NCBI RefSeq assembly: GCF_905163445.1
Contig: NC_053199.1
Span: 10,310,001 to 10,374,000 of the forward strand
Reading direction: 5' to 3'
From: Pararge aegeria
Taxonomy: Eukaryota; Arthropoda; Insecta; Lepidoptera; Nymphalidae
DNA: 64,000 bases
The notes beneath the pieces were generated by a model. That model was given only the letters and a program-made list of their open reading frames with translations. It ran no database searches and had not been told where the DNA came from. Made by a program: the position numbers and the translations under genes. Positions 1-11,709 of this stretch are shown here, piece by piece. Within the stretch, counting starts at the first letter, position 1. Each line of letters opens with the position of its first letter.

Positions 1-84
1 AGGCAGATGAGATTAATTGAAACTCTAGATATGTATTATGAAATATTTTATACGCCTAGTACCTACAAGTTTAAACATCAATTT

Positions 85-290
85 TGTCGACCTCCCAGAC
101 GCAACGGTGAGCGCTGTGAATTTAAGTAGGAGGTCCCGAGTTCGATTCCGGCAGGGGGGGGGGGGGCAATTTGTGAATTTATAATTTCTGAATTTTCTGC
201 GGTCTGGTCTGATGGGAGGCTTTGGCCGTGGCTAGTTACCGACAAAGACGTGACGCTAAGTGATTTACTGTTTCAGGGCGATGTGACTCA
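85..290 (+). mobile_element. SINE-A copy (tRNA-derived), 3' truncated
   Basis: Starts gacctcccagacgcaacggt and carries a pol III B-box-like agttcgattcc at 139-149. The conserved body follows (atttataatttctgaatttt; ggctttggccgtggctag). A run of 12-13 G at about 154-166 interrupts the usual gcaggggcaa. The copy fades after the gacaaagacgtg...cgctaag block. Confidence 0.75.
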
Positions 291-1477
291 CTTCACCAGG
301 TGCAACTGCGGTAAATCAAACATAGAAATATACAGCCTAAGATTCAGTTATGGTGTTACTAGTGAAGTCTGTTTTTTCGTTCAAAAGAAAAAAACAGACA
401 AACAAGACAAACAGACAAACAAATTCTTTCAGAGAATATTTTTATTTACCAACAAATCGCATAGTATCTTGCAATATAAGTTTGCATAAGTACGAGTATT
501 TGGCGAGTCTTAGTTTTTTTTGTACATCTTTTGTTTTATGGCTTCCCTTTTTTCAATTATAGAGCTTGGTTATGAACCACGCCTAGCTTTATAACCATGG
601 CAATAATCTAAAAGAAAATATCATCTTGGTCGGATTTAATTTTGTTTCACGGCGTAAGTATATTCCTCGCTCCGTTATTGAATTCTCTAATTGGAAAGAT
701 CTATTTCGCCTTTAGCCCGAAGGCGTTTGCAAATGATCTCAAGATATCTTTTGCATGTCAACCTCTATAAATAGTATGTGAATAAAAAAGGTTTTATGAT
801 CTTAGGTATACTTGAGACTAGGCTAAATGAAACAATATATTTTCATTCAACTTCATGTTGGTTTATGTTACAAATAAATACAAAAACTAAGTTATATCCA
901 ACGAGTCGTTTTTAATCTTCCATAACCCAATTTCTCACACTTCATTGCATTGGTGTTCAGTTGTGCTTATTCAACAAACTTAATCATATCAAATTCTTTA
1001 ATACATTTACATACATCATTCACCCCTAGTATAACATTTTTACGTTCTTTATCGAACGACACTCTGTAACAGAATAAAAAAGATTCGGTAAAACTTCTAT
1101 AGAAATAACACACACGTAAAATAAAAAACAGGATTACAGAATTTATGACTGTAAAACAAGTACCATTTGGTCTATTTTTCTATTTTGATTCCTGATAGCG
1201 ACTCCACGATTGCAGACGTACAATTTTTTTCTTACCAACCGTACTCTACTTGGTATAAAAAAAAAACAACAAAGCTTCCAAGCTTCGGACAGAACCCGAA
1301 TAAACTGCGAAATGATCCCATGATCATCGTTAAAACATCGATTTGCACACACCACGTACCCTCGGTATTACCGCTGCTATGGCAGCAACCAAATTTATTT
1401 TAGCAAATTTATAGATATAGACCCTACCAAATTTATTTTAGATTGCTTAGGGTTCAAAGCTTAGGACCTACTAAAAA
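291..1477. other. No feature recognised
   Basis: AT-rich sequence with short homopurine runs (acagacaaacaagacaaac near 396). No repeat family, RNA gene or coding signature recognised on either strand. Confidence 0.4.
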
Positions 1478-1908
1478 TAATGTGCCAAATCTTACGAGAA
1501 GACGTCTATGCTCCAGATCTTTATAACCCACTGTGTTTTATACTTGCCCCAAAAGACAATATACTTCGCCCACGAAAAAACCAATTATTCGTGGTCCCTT
1601 GCTGTAACACTGTTGCACGAAGTATGGGACCTATACAGCGTTCATTGTCGTCGTTCAATGCGCTCTTGGACAGCAATGCTCAATGGGATCTATTACATGA
1701 CGGGTGGACAGCATTATTCCGTGAATTGTTGAGATAGTCTGAGAATATTGAATGACCTTTACTTCAATATTCGCAGAGTATCACTATAGTACACTAAACT
1801 AGTATCATGAATTTTTAATGTCTCATTTGTCTTATAGTTATCTTGTTCTATCTAGTTGTGAAAGTGGCCTTGCCATACTAGCAAGATGTAAAATAAATAA
1901 ATACAATA
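1478..1908 (+). mobile_element. Non-LTR retrotransposon 3' end (LINE-J, copy 1)
   Basis: The frame 1480-1737 encodes the extreme C-terminus of a reverse transcriptase polyprotein, with LFVVPCCNTVARSMGPIQRS and a terminal WTALFRELLR. This matches the end of Jockey-like ORF2 proteins (pattern from family knowledge). After the stop comes a 3' UTR and an A-rich tail (aaaataaataaata) at 1890-1907. A homologous copy lies at 53018-53470 on the same strand. It is 5' truncated, as usual for LINE insertions. Confidence 0.7.
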
Positions 1909-3118
1909 GGCATATGATGAGTGTCACCAAAGAGAGCTCAAATAAAACAGTTTCGAATTTAAACCCAAATATTTTAATCTAAACGTAAACAGTTCATTTA
2001 TTTCATAGGTGTATTTTATAATAACCCTGACCTCGCTAGGCCTGTAAACACAAGTAACTAACTTTTTCGTGAGTTAACGATATATTAAATACCCAGCACG
2101 ATATCAAGACAAAGTAAATTAACGTTTCCCAAAGTTATAATGACTTTATCTAGTTAATTTATTAAATTGCACGAATGCCAAATAATTCAGATAATTTCCG
2201 TCCAGATAAAGCATTTCCACCTTTACTTATGTCCATTAATAACAGTTAAGCATAATATTTTCTGTTTAAACCACCTCAGAGTACAATATCGGAAATGTAA
2301 TCATTTTCAAATATTAAAACCAACATAAGAGCTTGGGGCGTACAAGCAATTTATTTTATTATAAAACAAAATGGTGGATGAAAAACCAGGAAAGACGATT
2401 TTATTGAACATTAAACTCGATGAAGCAACAATCAATACAACGTTAAAGTAATTGAGAACAACCCTATCTCAACAACAACATTCAAGAACCATTTAAGGTA
2501 GATTATTTTAAGAAAGGAAAGTGGAATTGTTAGCAAAAAAGAGGGGAAAAACCCAATACTGAAAAATTATGATAGCTCTACTAAATAGAAGTTAAAACTT
2601 TAAACAGATCTTTGAAAAGGTATGTTTCTCAATTGAATTCTGCAAACCATCGTAGTTTTTCTATGATCACACATTTTTATTAAATAGATAAATGATAAAT
2701 AATTTTATATTTTTTTTATAAATGATACTTCCAGAATAACTATTCAATTTCTTGCATTGAACTAAACGATAATTCCGAAACTTTTAAATTAATATATTTT
2801 CAAATTTTAAAATTCATTTAATATTTTTTCAACAAACCTTATAACTAGAAACGTAAAATTAAAGTGATTACGAAATAACAAAGTCATTTCAAGAACAGTA
2901 ACAATAATTATTCGAAACGCGTGGATCCTTCTGTTGTTTACGATTTCAGAGTTAATAGAAAATAGTAATAAATACTTAATAGGTATTAATTAATTGTTTT
3001 TAACTTCCTAATCGATATTATGATACGAACTCAAATTGGAGGAGGTGATTATTTGATCACATGCTCATCTTATTCTTATATATTATATAGAGCTGAAGAG
3101 TTAGAGTACACACGAAAA
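1909..3118. other. No feature recognised
   Basis: AT-rich (long A/T runs, for example 2700-2830). Nothing recognised. Confidence 0.4.
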
Positions 3119-3535
3119 CTTGCCGCTAAGCGCTTTAGCGTTCAGGTACGATAGCATTAAATTTAGTTGTAGATCTAAAAAAAATTAAAAGTATTCAGTA
3201 TTGCTAAGCCTAAAATGAGGGGTTTGCTGCTGTCCTGATGGTTTGTTCTGTCCTCTATCTACAACCACAGTTTGGGCAAAATTAAACAAATATTATAACC
3301 TCTATAGTACAAAAATAATTATTTAAATCGGTTATAATTTGTCGGAGTTATGGTGTAAAATCGTCAAACACTCATCCCCTCTCCCAAAGGAACAGAGCTT
3401 AATGTCGGGATAAAAATTATCCTATATTACTTCTGACACTTCCAAGAACATGTGTACAAAGTTTCATGAAGATCGGTTTAGTAGTTTTTGCGTGAAAGCG
3501 TAACAAACAAACTTACATTGACATTTATAATATTA
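3119..3535. mobile_element. Debris of SINE-A and Helitron families
   Basis: 3119-3165 resembles the SINE-A cgctaagcgatttagcgttc block. 3186-3222 matches the Helitron-1 interior (agtattcagtattgctaagc). 3360-3535 is a minus-strand Helitron-3-like 5' end: gtttagtagtttttgcgtga, then catttataatatta at its outer edge. The TC terminus itself is lost. Confidence 0.5.
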
Positions 3536-3699
3536 GAAAAGTAATAAGGCTTTATTATCATTTAGTTAGTAAGGACAAATCCACTTTCACTAATTAACAA
3601 TAACATTGTTATTCTCATTATACATATGAACTACACAAACAATATGTATTTATTTAAAATTAGGGTACAAAACATAGAAAAGAGTGAAATACTAATATT

Positions 3700-4290
3700 A
3701 ATGCTAACAACAAAAATGTGTGCGTGTAACCTTTACGCGCGATCGGAAAAAACTTTTATTATTATTTATTGATGAAAGAGTAAAATGTTACTGAGACTCC
3801 GCCATTTCATTTAATAATATTCTATTCAAAATTCATTAATATCACTTTCACATTTTATAAATATTTTCATTTGTTAAATAGAATAATTGAGAGCAGAAAA
3901 TTGAAGGTTAGATCAGCACATGCCAATATAACTTTGTCATTGAATATTATATAATGTCGCAATCGTCATAAAATTTATTAATAATTTATTTATTACAAAA
4001 TTAATAAAAAAAACTAATATTTTTGGAGACTTTAAAAATAAACTTTGCACTCTCAAATATTCTTTTTAAAACTGTTGAATTTTTATTCACTTTGCTATTC
4101 ACAATTGATCCGTTTCAAGATATTGGAAATAAGTATTCCTAATTGATTATGACATTTTCCACTAGCTGGCATATAAGTCAAGAAGCGTGCAGTATATGAC
4201 ATATAGCTACGACCAATCCAAATTTTTATTTATAAATAGCGGAAACTACACAGACGTCTGACGGCAGTAACGCTTACGTCAAACGTCTCT
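3700..4290 (+). repeat. Dispersed repeat R, copy 1 (inverted partner near 39062-40080)
   Basis: Blocks here recur in reverse complement at 39062-40080: tgtgcgtgtaacctttacgc, cacaattgatccgtttcaa, the aatagcggaaac...acagacgtctg end, and the long AT interior with attaataaatt. The partner has about 400 extra interior bases, including a GC-rich piece at 39575-39660. No coding frame is visible. It looks like a non-autonomous DNA element or an old LINE fragment. Confidence 0.6.
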
Positions 4291-5129
4291 AAAAAAATTT
4301 AAGCTACTCCCTAGTCGCCCCTCAAGAAGTTTTACTTCAAAAGAAAACAAACAAAAAATTAATAAGAAAAAAATAATGATAACCTTCTACGTATTAATTC
4401 TGATATGCCGATTAAAAAGGCAGTCCTCATTCCAGTTCTTTCTCCCAGCCTCGCAGTCTCAAGACGAAATGACATTCAGATTTTTTAATAAACAAATAGT
4501 ATTAATCAGGCAACCCCAATTTGACCTAATTTTCATCCGAATTAATGTAATTTCATGAAATAAACCACTCCCGGCTCTTGCTTGATACGCGCTTCAACAA
4601 AATATAATATTCGGTCGTCGTACCTATTTATTTATCCATTAATAATCAGCGACAGTTAATTAAAGAGCGTATAAAAGGTAATTTATTTGGAAAGCTTTTA
4701 ATCCTTACTAGATATTATAAATGCGAAATTGTGTTTATTGGTGTGTTATGCAAGTAAAGGGTAGTTTTTTTACACACATTTATTACATACTCACCAATAT
4801 AAGATGTAGCTCACATCTTATATTGTTGCATTTGGTTGTATAATAATTATTTGCTGACTGAACTTCGTATGCACCAAATCGTTTATTACAGGAAAACACG
4901 AAAAAAATTGCATTTTCTAAAAATGAATCCTAGCTAGATCGATTTATCGCCCCCGAAACCCCCTGTATACTAAATTTCATGCAACCAAACCAGCATTTAC
5001 CCGAATTGAAAATGATCCCACATCTGTAACAGATCCAATTTCACGAGAAATCTCAGCATCGTAATCAAATCATATATTTATTTCATAGACGTGATATAAC
5101 GTGAGGCATCGTTTGCGTATACAGCCTTT
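4291..5129. other. Mostly unrecognised; degenerate Helitron-3-like start near 4711
   Basis: 4711-4755 (tagatattataaatgcgaaa..gtttattggtgtgtta) resembles the Helitron-3 5' end motif attataaatgcgaaa. The rest has no recognisable feature. Confidence 0.3.
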
Positions 5130-5290
5130 GTCATCATCATGTCTATCGATGGACGTCATCTGCTGGACATAGACTGACAACCTTCCTGGAGCGCTGTGGT
5201 TGGTGTGGTACCAGCAGGGGCCATTTGGGAATTTATAATTTCAGAATTATCTCTTGTCTGGTCTAGTGGGCGGCCGTAGCCTAGTTGCCT
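5130..5290. mobile_element. RTE-like tail scrap (minus) and SINE-A fragment (plus)
   Basis: 5130-5173 starts tcatcatcat and carries gatggacgtcatctgctgga, the reverse complement of RTE-like 3' ends seen elsewhere here. 5186-5290 is SINE-A (gggaatttataatttcagaa; ggtctggtctagtgggcggc), cut by the LINE that follows. Confidence 0.55.
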
Positions 5291-5302
5291 TATTCGCCTA
5301 CA

Positions 5303-5628
5303 AGTTTTTTTTTTAATATTAATAGCGGGCAAACGAGCAAGTGGGTCACCTGATGGTAAGTGATCACCGCCGCCCATAAACATGTTTATTCGCCCCTTGA
5401 ATAACCCTAGATTGTATTTTTGAGGAAACACATCAGATGGGAGATTGTTCCATAATTTGCAAGTGCGCGGTAGAAATGATCTGGTATTACGAACAGTAGA
5501 AGAATACCAGGCATCCAGATGATGAGGGTGGAATTTATTTCTACGGCGTGAGGTGTGGTCAGAGAACAGAGTAAGACCATAACTACATTTAACCTGGTCA
5601 GAAACCTGGCAGTCAAAGATGGTAGCAT
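5303..5628 (-). mobile_element. Non-LTR retrotransposon reverse transcriptase C-terminus (CR1/Jockey-like)
   Basis: The minus-strand frame from 5628 encodes a typical LINE ORF2 C-terminus: HHLDAWYSSTV, RSFLPRTCKLWNNLPSDVFP, then LGLFKGRI. A short A-rich tail follows (plus strand tttttttttt at 5308-5317). The frame opens after a TAG at 5629-5631, so this is a 5'-truncated dead copy. It has inserted into the 3' part of a SINE-A. The piece gagcaagtgggtcacctgat is a repeat signature common in lepidopteran genomes (from general knowledge). Confidence 0.8.
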
Positions 5629-5722
5629 TCTAACTTGTTAGGGGTAGGCATGTATATTAAACCCGTAGGCCTAATCAACTTGTACTGAGCATCTCTTGGT
5701 GGATTTTGGTCTCTTCAAGTCC

Positions 5723-6415
5723 TATCAAATATTGGATAGAAGCAGGTGTTACTTGCGGAAATCCATGATATATTATGAAAATTAAGCTTAATTGGCTATA
5801 CTCCGCGAAAAGCAGGAGAATCTGTATGGTGTAATTTATAATTTCTTCAACTTTATACTCCACACCAATCAGATCTTCGGCAATATACGAAGCAATATGG
5901 CAATATACCTACGATTTGCTCCGAAACCGGAGCATCCTCAGGTGATGTTGACTTTACAATGATTGTTTAGTGAAAAATTCGCCAAATGTGTGTCGTTTTA
6001 TTCTTTAACCCAACTTAACTAACTAAGCCCATCCCAACACATTAGTACCTTTGAATATGTTCAAGCAAGCAAGTCTTGTCGTTTCGTTTTAAGTTTCAGT
6101 TTTTATATACAGACTTCTTCTCTTGTAGAAAACCTACAAAGCTTAGTATACAGACTTAGGTCGCTTCGTACGTCCAAGCCATACCTACTTCGTAACAGTG
6201 CAGACTCTTTCGATGCTGAGATGTTCCATGCTAGAAAGTTAAGGATGGATCTAAATGGAATAGGAAGGTGATGAACCCGCGAAATCGCTATTCGGGTGTC
6301 ATGTTCGCACTCATGAAGTATAAAGATTGAAGATATTTTTTAATTACACATAACAGATTCTCCTGCTTTTCGCGGAGCAAATTAAGCCTAATTTTTATAA
6401 GTTGTCTCACGATAT
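5723..6415. mobile_element. Penelope-like candidate with inverted terminal repeats, copy 1
   Basis: Plus-strand arm at 5775-5850 (ctccgcgaaaagcaggagaa) is mirrored by an inverted arm at 6350-6410 (ttctcctgcttttcgcggag). 5912-5950 is the reverse complement of a CTGAGGA-stem-loop core (tcctcag at 5935-5941) that resembles a hammerhead ribozyme centre. A second copy is at 34975-35325. Penelope-like elements are known to carry inverted or tandem terminal repeats with hammerhead motifs, but no reverse transcriptase or GIY-YIG frame is visible here. Confidence 0.45.
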
Positions 6416-6479
6416 TTTCCTTCGTACCGCGAGGAGTGTGACACTTTTCGCGCTAGCAAGTAGTATCTACTGCGATCAC

Positions 6480-6560
6480 CAGTATAGGTTATTATAGGCA
6501 AATATTAGGAGAGGCCTTTAGTCTAGCAATGGACTGCTATAGACTATTGATGATTGATGA
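6480..6560 (+). mobile_element. RTE-like 3' end scrap
   Basis: Contains gagaggcctttagtctagca, atggactgctatag and a gatgattgatga tail, the usual end of the RTE-like family in this window. Confidence 0.5.
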
Positions 6561-6625
6561 CTTTGATTATGATAGTTTAATGGACTGTCCATGTAAGATG
6601 CTTAAGTTGTTGCCGTGTAAACTTT

Positions 6626-6910
6626 TTTTTTTTTTATCACCGGTACAGCCGACAGCTTGACCGAGTCTCGTAAAACCGTTTGCTCGAGCAGAAAGATGCG
6701 TACCGGTATTGCATATTGAAGCGGCATTCCGGGAGGACTATCGTGTTTTGTAACTCAATCGGCAGTGTTAAAAGTTACGAATAGAATAGAATAGAGAATT
6801 TTATTCCAACACAACACAATAGGAAAAACACAAGGAAAACAGAAATAGTACTCAGCGCTAGGGTGCAAAGGCGGCCTTATTACTAAAAATATAATTATCT
6901 TGTAGAAAAG
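6626..6910 (-). mobile_element. Two LINE 3' ends, minus strand
   Basis: 6626-6780 begins with a T run (minus-strand A tail), then a non-repetitive 3' UTR. 6783-6910 begins with (atagaat)n and contains gcaaaggcggccttattact, a LINE 3' UTR also seen near 16400 and 23175. No coding frame. Confidence 0.5.
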
Positions 6911-7191
6911 CGATTAACTCCCAGCTCAAAAAAAGCGTGCGTTGTGTGTTGGCTCCTGAAATTAATTTCTCTAGCCAAAAGTACACAGTAATTTTTGCTC
7001 AAGCGTAATCTCTTTGTTTCAGTATTCTTTTATTTGTGTAGCCCAATTTGCTAAGTTGGCAAGTTAGTTCTGAAGGTTTGCTCCCAATTTCACTGTTCGT
7101 TAGTTATTACGGATGAGACTTCATTAATCTTTTTGTACCTTTTCTCTTATCAGCATGAAAGTGTTTCCAGTCGAATGATCCTTATTAATTA

Positions 7192-7488
7192 CTAGCTGTG
7201 GCCCGCGACTTCGTCTGCGTTTGATTTTGTTTTTAAAGTATTCAGTATCGCTAAGCCTTTAATGACTATAATAGTAAGTATATATATATAACACGTGACT
7301 GTCAATTAATTATAGACAAATAATTTGCAATAAAATAAAATTGTGACTATAATTAAAGATCTAAGCTATCCTATCTCTTAAGTTGGACCAGACTGCTCAC
7401 GGTGTGCCAATTTAATTTAAAATCGGTTAAGTAGTTTAAGAGTCCATCGCGGACAAACATCGTGACAGGAGATTTATATATATTAAGA
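7192..7488 (-). mobile_element. Helitron-1 copy, complete ends
   Basis: In minus orientation it starts TCTTAATATATATAAATCTC (5' TC) and ends with cgcgggccacagCTAG. It is flanked by A on the 5' side and T on the 3' side, which is the A|T insertion signature of Helitrons. It is 297 bases long and non-autonomous. A same-length relative lies at 21855-22145 on the opposite strand. Confidence 0.75.
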
Positions 7489-7529
7489 TATAAAAGCGCC
7501 TTCAACATAATATGAATGATAAAAAGCTT

Positions 7530-7770
7530 GGATATGAATTGTTCTAACTACATAGCTGAATATTAATTGGTTAGATGGTGATAACAAAAAAAAACCTGGC
7601 TTAGTTTGTTGTGGGTTCACCTAGACCAGAGCGCGTTTGGAACCCCACTAAATCAGTTTTAAGTTAACGAATGTAGTTATCAACCGTCACCTCAAAATAA
7701 TGGTAACTATGTATGAACGCTTCATGAGTGCCTGTAAAAGATCTACATAAATAAAACATTTTTGAATGCG
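7530..7770 (+). mobile_element. LINE-K 3' end, copy 1
   Basis: Shares tggtgataacaaaaaaaa, gtttgttgtgggttc and acgaatgtagttatc with 18840-19108. It ends in ataaataaaacatttttga. No protein frame; a 3' UTR fragment. Confidence 0.55.
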
Positions 7771-7971
7771 GTTTGTGTATCACGCGACGTCAAGTTAAAA
7801 TATTAGGCTATCATATTGTATAATGCCTATATATATCTGACTTATATATACAAATTCAGCTTCTATGACAGACTATCAAATGCAAAAAAAAATCATTTAA
7901 ATCACACTGATAGTTCCAGAGATAAGCGAGTTCAAACAAACAGAGTTTATTATTAGTATAGACAATATATT

Positions 7972-8195
7972 ACTGGCGGTGATAGCCCATTGGGTAGGAG
8001 CACTTGCTTTAACGGTAAAGGAAAACATCGTGAGGAAACCTGCATGCCTGTGAGTTCTCCATAAGGTGTGTGGAGTCCACCAATCCACAGTGGGCCAGCG
8101 TGGTGGACTACGGCCTTAGCCCCTTCTCATTGTGGGAGGAGATCCGTGCCCTGTAGTGGGCCGGTAATGGGTTTATGATGATGATACAAGATATT
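7972..8195 (+). mobile_element. SINE-C copy, internally deleted
   Basis: Head ggcggtgatagcccattggg, then a jump to cacttgctttaacggtaaag. The normal body follows (aaacatcgtgaggaaacctg, gtggagtccaccaatcc, tagtgggccggtaatgggtt) with a gatgatgat tail. The tRNA-like B box is lost in the deletion. Confidence 0.75.
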
Positions 8196-8293
8196 TACTG
8201 TAAAAATAAGGTTTTTTTTACACTTCATATAGCGGAAACACTGTTACAGTTAGCTATTGTGTCGGGTCTGGGTCCCTAATGAGCATTCTCCTA

Positions 8294-8536
8294 TAACAGA
8301 ATCATCATCTTCATCATCGTTTCAACCATTTCAATCGGTATTTGTAAGGAGTTCCATAATCGGTCCTGGGCCGCTTGCCTCCAGCGGCTCCCAGTGACTC
8401 GAATGATGTAATCTGTCCACCTCGTTGGGGGTAGACCTACGCTGCGTTTATCGGCGCGGGGTCGCCAGTCCAGCACCTTAAGACCCCAACGTCCATCGGT
8501 TCTCCGAGCTATGTGCCCACGATTCAGCGATTCAGC
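8294..8536 (-). mobile_element. RTE-like LINE 3' end (coding C-terminus)
   Basis: The minus strand encodes the end of an endonuclease/reverse transcriptase ORF: LDWRPRADKRSVGLPPTRWT, GSRWRQAAQDR, LWNSLQ, ending in a (GAT)n-type tail (plus strand atcatcttcatcatc at 8301). Homologous to 26700-27437 and 16810-17025. Confidence 0.75.
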
Positions 8537-8799
8537 TATGTGTGTGTAACAGAATAGTTTATTTAAATGAACTCAGAGGAAGAGCTGCAATTACTTCAAC
8601 GGTATATCGAAGAAAGTTCATCGGAAATCTGCCGGAAAGTGATTTCCTGCGAGAAAATACCGGAAATAAAATGTGGCGACCGAACTAATTACCTACTGGG
8701 ATTTGATGCTTAAGAGTAATTGGACATTTGGATTTGATATTTTATTGATAGGGCAGTGATTTAAAATTAAAGTAAATTAAATGTAAATTTTTGATGTTG

Positions 8800-8952
8800 G
8801 AAAAGAGCAACTGCTGAGTTTCTTGCCGGCTTCTTCTCGGTAGAATCTGCCTTCCGAACCGGTGGTAGAGTCCACTACACACGGACAGACTTGACGTTTC
8901 AAAAGTGCTTGTATTAGGCCTACTTGAAATAAATGAATTTTGAATTTGAAAG
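8800..8952 (+). mobile_element. CR1-like LINE 3' UTR
   Basis: Carries cttctcggtagaatctgcct, acagacttgacgtttcaaaa and the ending tgaattttgaatttgaa. The same UTR occurs at 14610-14720, at 50107-50226 (minus) and as a scrap at 60930-60985. Confidence 0.65.
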
Positions 8953-8963
8953 GTTTTCTTTAT

Positions 8964-9279
8964 GACGACCTCCCTAGCACAGCGGTAAGCGCTGTGGTTT
9001 TAAGTTGGAGGTCCCGGGCTCGGATCCCGGTTTGGGAATTTTACATTTCAGAATTTTCTCTGGTCTGGTCTGGTGGAACACTTCCCCTGTGGTTACCACC
9101 CTAACAATAAAGATGTGCTGCTAAGCAATTCAGCGTTCCGGTACGATGTTGTGTAGAAACCAACTTTAGGTATGAGTTTTACATAACTGCCTTAACCCGT
9201 AGCCATCTTAGATTGCGTCATCACATACCAGTAGGTGAGATTGCAGTTAAGGACTATCTTGTAGTGAATAAATAAATAC
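8964..9279 (+). mobile_element. SINE-A copy, near full length
   Basis: Runs from the tRNA-like head gacctccctagcacagcggt through ggaggtcccgggctcggatc (degenerate B box), the tctggtctggtctggtg block and gaccatct-type 3' region to gtagtgaataaataaata. Inserted directly after a CR1-like LINE tail. Confidence 0.8.
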
Positions 9280-9283
9280 ACTT

Positions 9284-9445
9284 CAAGTTAGCCCTTGTCT
9301 GAAATCTGAACTGATGGTAAATGATGATGCAGTCTCAGATGATAATGGGCTAAACTTTAGCCCTAATCGGTTTCTAGTTTCTACGCGACATCTTACCGGC
9401 ACGCTAAATCGTTTTGCAGCATGACTTTGTCGGTCCTATACCGTA
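9284..9445 (-). mobile_element. SINE-A 3' part, minus strand
   Basis: Begins cttcaagttagcccttgtct and carries gatgatgcagtctcagatga, then cggtttctagtttctacgcg. It faces the adjacent plus-strand SINE-A, giving a tail-to-tail pair. Confidence 0.65.
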
Positions 9446-9553
9446 TCCTATAATAGACATTACACTCTCTACTTCGAAAAACAATAAAATGATTGCTAGA
9501 CACAGCCCTATTCATAAGTAGTGGAAGTATCGAAGTTTTCTCTTTATATCCAG

Positions 9554-9753
9554 TACCTGTAAAAACTTATAAGGATAAGGCTGAGCAGAACAACGTGCAA
9601 GCAGAATTACAAATAAGGAACCTCGAGGGAATAACGGCCAAAGTTGTGAAGGATCAAGTGAACTTACCTTCCATTTACTATGTGCTAACTTCACCGGACA
9701 CTAAACTAAAATCCACTACGGAACTGTTATTAATTCTCTTAAAGACTTGGGAA
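9554..9753 (+). CDS. Candidate isolated exon of unknown function
   Basis: A 200-base open segment in a frame that stays open from 9493 to 9867. It is bounded by an acceptor-like site (tctctttatatccag, AG ending 9553) and a donor-like site (GAA|GTAAGG, GT at 9754-9755). The encoded peptide is charged and helix-like (KTYKDKAEQNN, NLEGITAKVVKDQ). I do not recognise a family. It could equally be a chance open frame or an unrecognised transposon remnant. No partner exon is visible, and the flanks are SINE debris. Confidence 0.2.
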
Positions 9754-9904
9754 GTAAGGGGAGTTAAATACAAAAATGAACTATATTTCCTTTTTACTAA
9801 TATGAATCGACTTACAGTCGGACAGTGGGATAGTACCACGAGTGTATTCTTTATATTGATTGAATAATGAATACTAACTAATATACATCAAAACAATTTA
9901 TATT

Positions 9905-10150
9905 AATATCCCACCAATCTGCACTAGGCCAGCATGGTGGACTAACTAAACTAACTAACTAACTAAAGATTGAAGGAAAGAGGGCACGCGGACGTAGCCC
10001 GAGATGTTGGATGGATGAGGTGAGGGAAACATTCGACTGTCCCGTCTACAGAATCGAAAGAGATGGAGAAACAGTGAAGCGACTCAGGAAGAAGACAAAA
10101 AAGACCTGCTATACAGCAGCAGAAGTCCATCAGTTGCATTGATAATGATA
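9905..10150 (+). mobile_element. SINE-C scrap, (ACTA)n tract and RTE-like C-terminus
   Basis: 9908-9945 is SINE-C (caccaatctgcactaggcca). 9942-9966 is an actaact microsatellite. 9966-10150 encodes KRARGRSPRCWMDEVRE, then RDGETVKRLRKKTKKT and a gataatgatagat tail, as in ends of RTE-like ORFs. Confidence 0.5.
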
Positions 10151-10909
10151 GATATGACATGCATTACTTATATTGTGTCATATTTTTATTGAATTATTCA
10201 ACATGATGAGAGCATTGACCCAAAAGATATATATCTCCTATTTCAGTAACTTGTTTTGCGCTATAAATAGAGATCTTTTCTCTACAAGTTGGCACATTTG
10301 TGAGGAAACTTTGATATGACTTGGACATGAGGGATAATTTTTCATACTCGCCGACACGCCGTCACAACGCTACCAGTATTAATGGAGGTGCTGTTCTTAA
10401 ATTAATGTGATTTTGTTGTCTCACAAATTAGATTAAAGTTGGAAACTTAATATCTATCAATCAGAACTTAACTGACGTCCGTAGTTAATAAATATATCTA
10501 ATTCTTCTTTAGATGTCAGCTTAAATTTATGGACGCAAACTTTATTTTCCCTGACGATATCACAAATTTTAGGCGTAAACATATAAAAAAATTGCCCCCA
10601 CTTTGTTTGTGTTTTGTTTGTTTTTAACAATCCCGTAATAATTATTACATACATTTCCTATGATAAAAAGTATCCTATGTTGTCTCCAGGATGAAGGCTA
10701 TCTCTCTGCTATTTTTTTCCAAAACTGGTTTAGTTGTAATGCCGTGCATAGGAAATTAATACTATATTTTTAATTCACCTGGGAACGTTAGCCTGGTGCT
10801 TTTTTGGAATAAAAAATAAATTGGAACAGAAGCTTAGCCGGATAGCCAGAAACCCATGTGGTGTTTTCTGCCTCGATGGTCAAAAGATTAGCATGTTTGA
10901 CTACGGAAT

Positions 10910-11140
10910 AGGTTATTTTTTATAGAAATTCCCAGTACGAGCCTGGAGTTAAAAATTTGGCCTGACGTACCTTAAAGAGCATGTTAAACTGTCGCTCCTT
11001 AGATTATTATCATTACCAGTTGTGAAAATAATCGTCCGCCAAACCCCATTGGAGCGTTATTGGTCTAAACTATTTCCTCGAAGCGAACAGAGACCTGTGC
11101 CCAGCATTGGGGCACTAATAGGCTGAGTGTGACGAATACA
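10910..11140 (+). mobile_element. RTE-like LINE 3' UTR
   Basis: Contains agtacgagcctggagttaaa and gagacctgtgcccagcattg, with ggcactaataggctgagtgt. Related blocks occur at 22925-23075, 33370-33475 and 47030-47130. Confidence 0.5.
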
Positions 11141-11599
11141 GATAACTAATAAATAATAATAATACGCACATTTTCATTTATCTCCAAAGTAAGCGTAACT
11201 TGTGTTATGGGTACTAAGATGACCAGTGAATATTTTTCTGAAAAATAATAATAAGATTTACAACACAAAGTCGTGTTAGTTACACCATTTATAACTTGAG
11301 AACGGATGGACTGATTTTCATTATTTTTGATTTGTTTGATTACTGTTAGTCCGGAATATAATATTTATAAAATAAAACAAATATTTAAAATCAAAACAGT
11401 AATCTAGCCGTTCATTAGTAATAAAACACAACTGACAGCGCATGTTCATGTTCTCTTTAAACGTAGAACGGTTGATGTGACTGTTAGAGATTTACATTAA
11501 TCTGGAGTAAGGTGAGTTTTACGTATTTACAAAGACATTGTGGCGAAATGAAAATCGCGGGGACAACTAATAAATTGTAAATACTATTAATATATAGAA

Positions 11600-11709
11600 A
11601 ACGCCTAGCCACTGAAAAACATTCATGCTCACTAACATTTTCCAGTGGGAACCCACAGCCGTGGACTTAGAAAGCGAGGTCGCTGTCCACTGCGCCAATC
11701 AGTTGTCAA
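11600..11709 (-). mobile_element. SINE-B head fragment
   Basis: Minus-strand SINE-B head: cactgcgccaatcagttgtc with cactgaaaaacattcatgct. The 3' half is missing. Confidence 0.75.
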
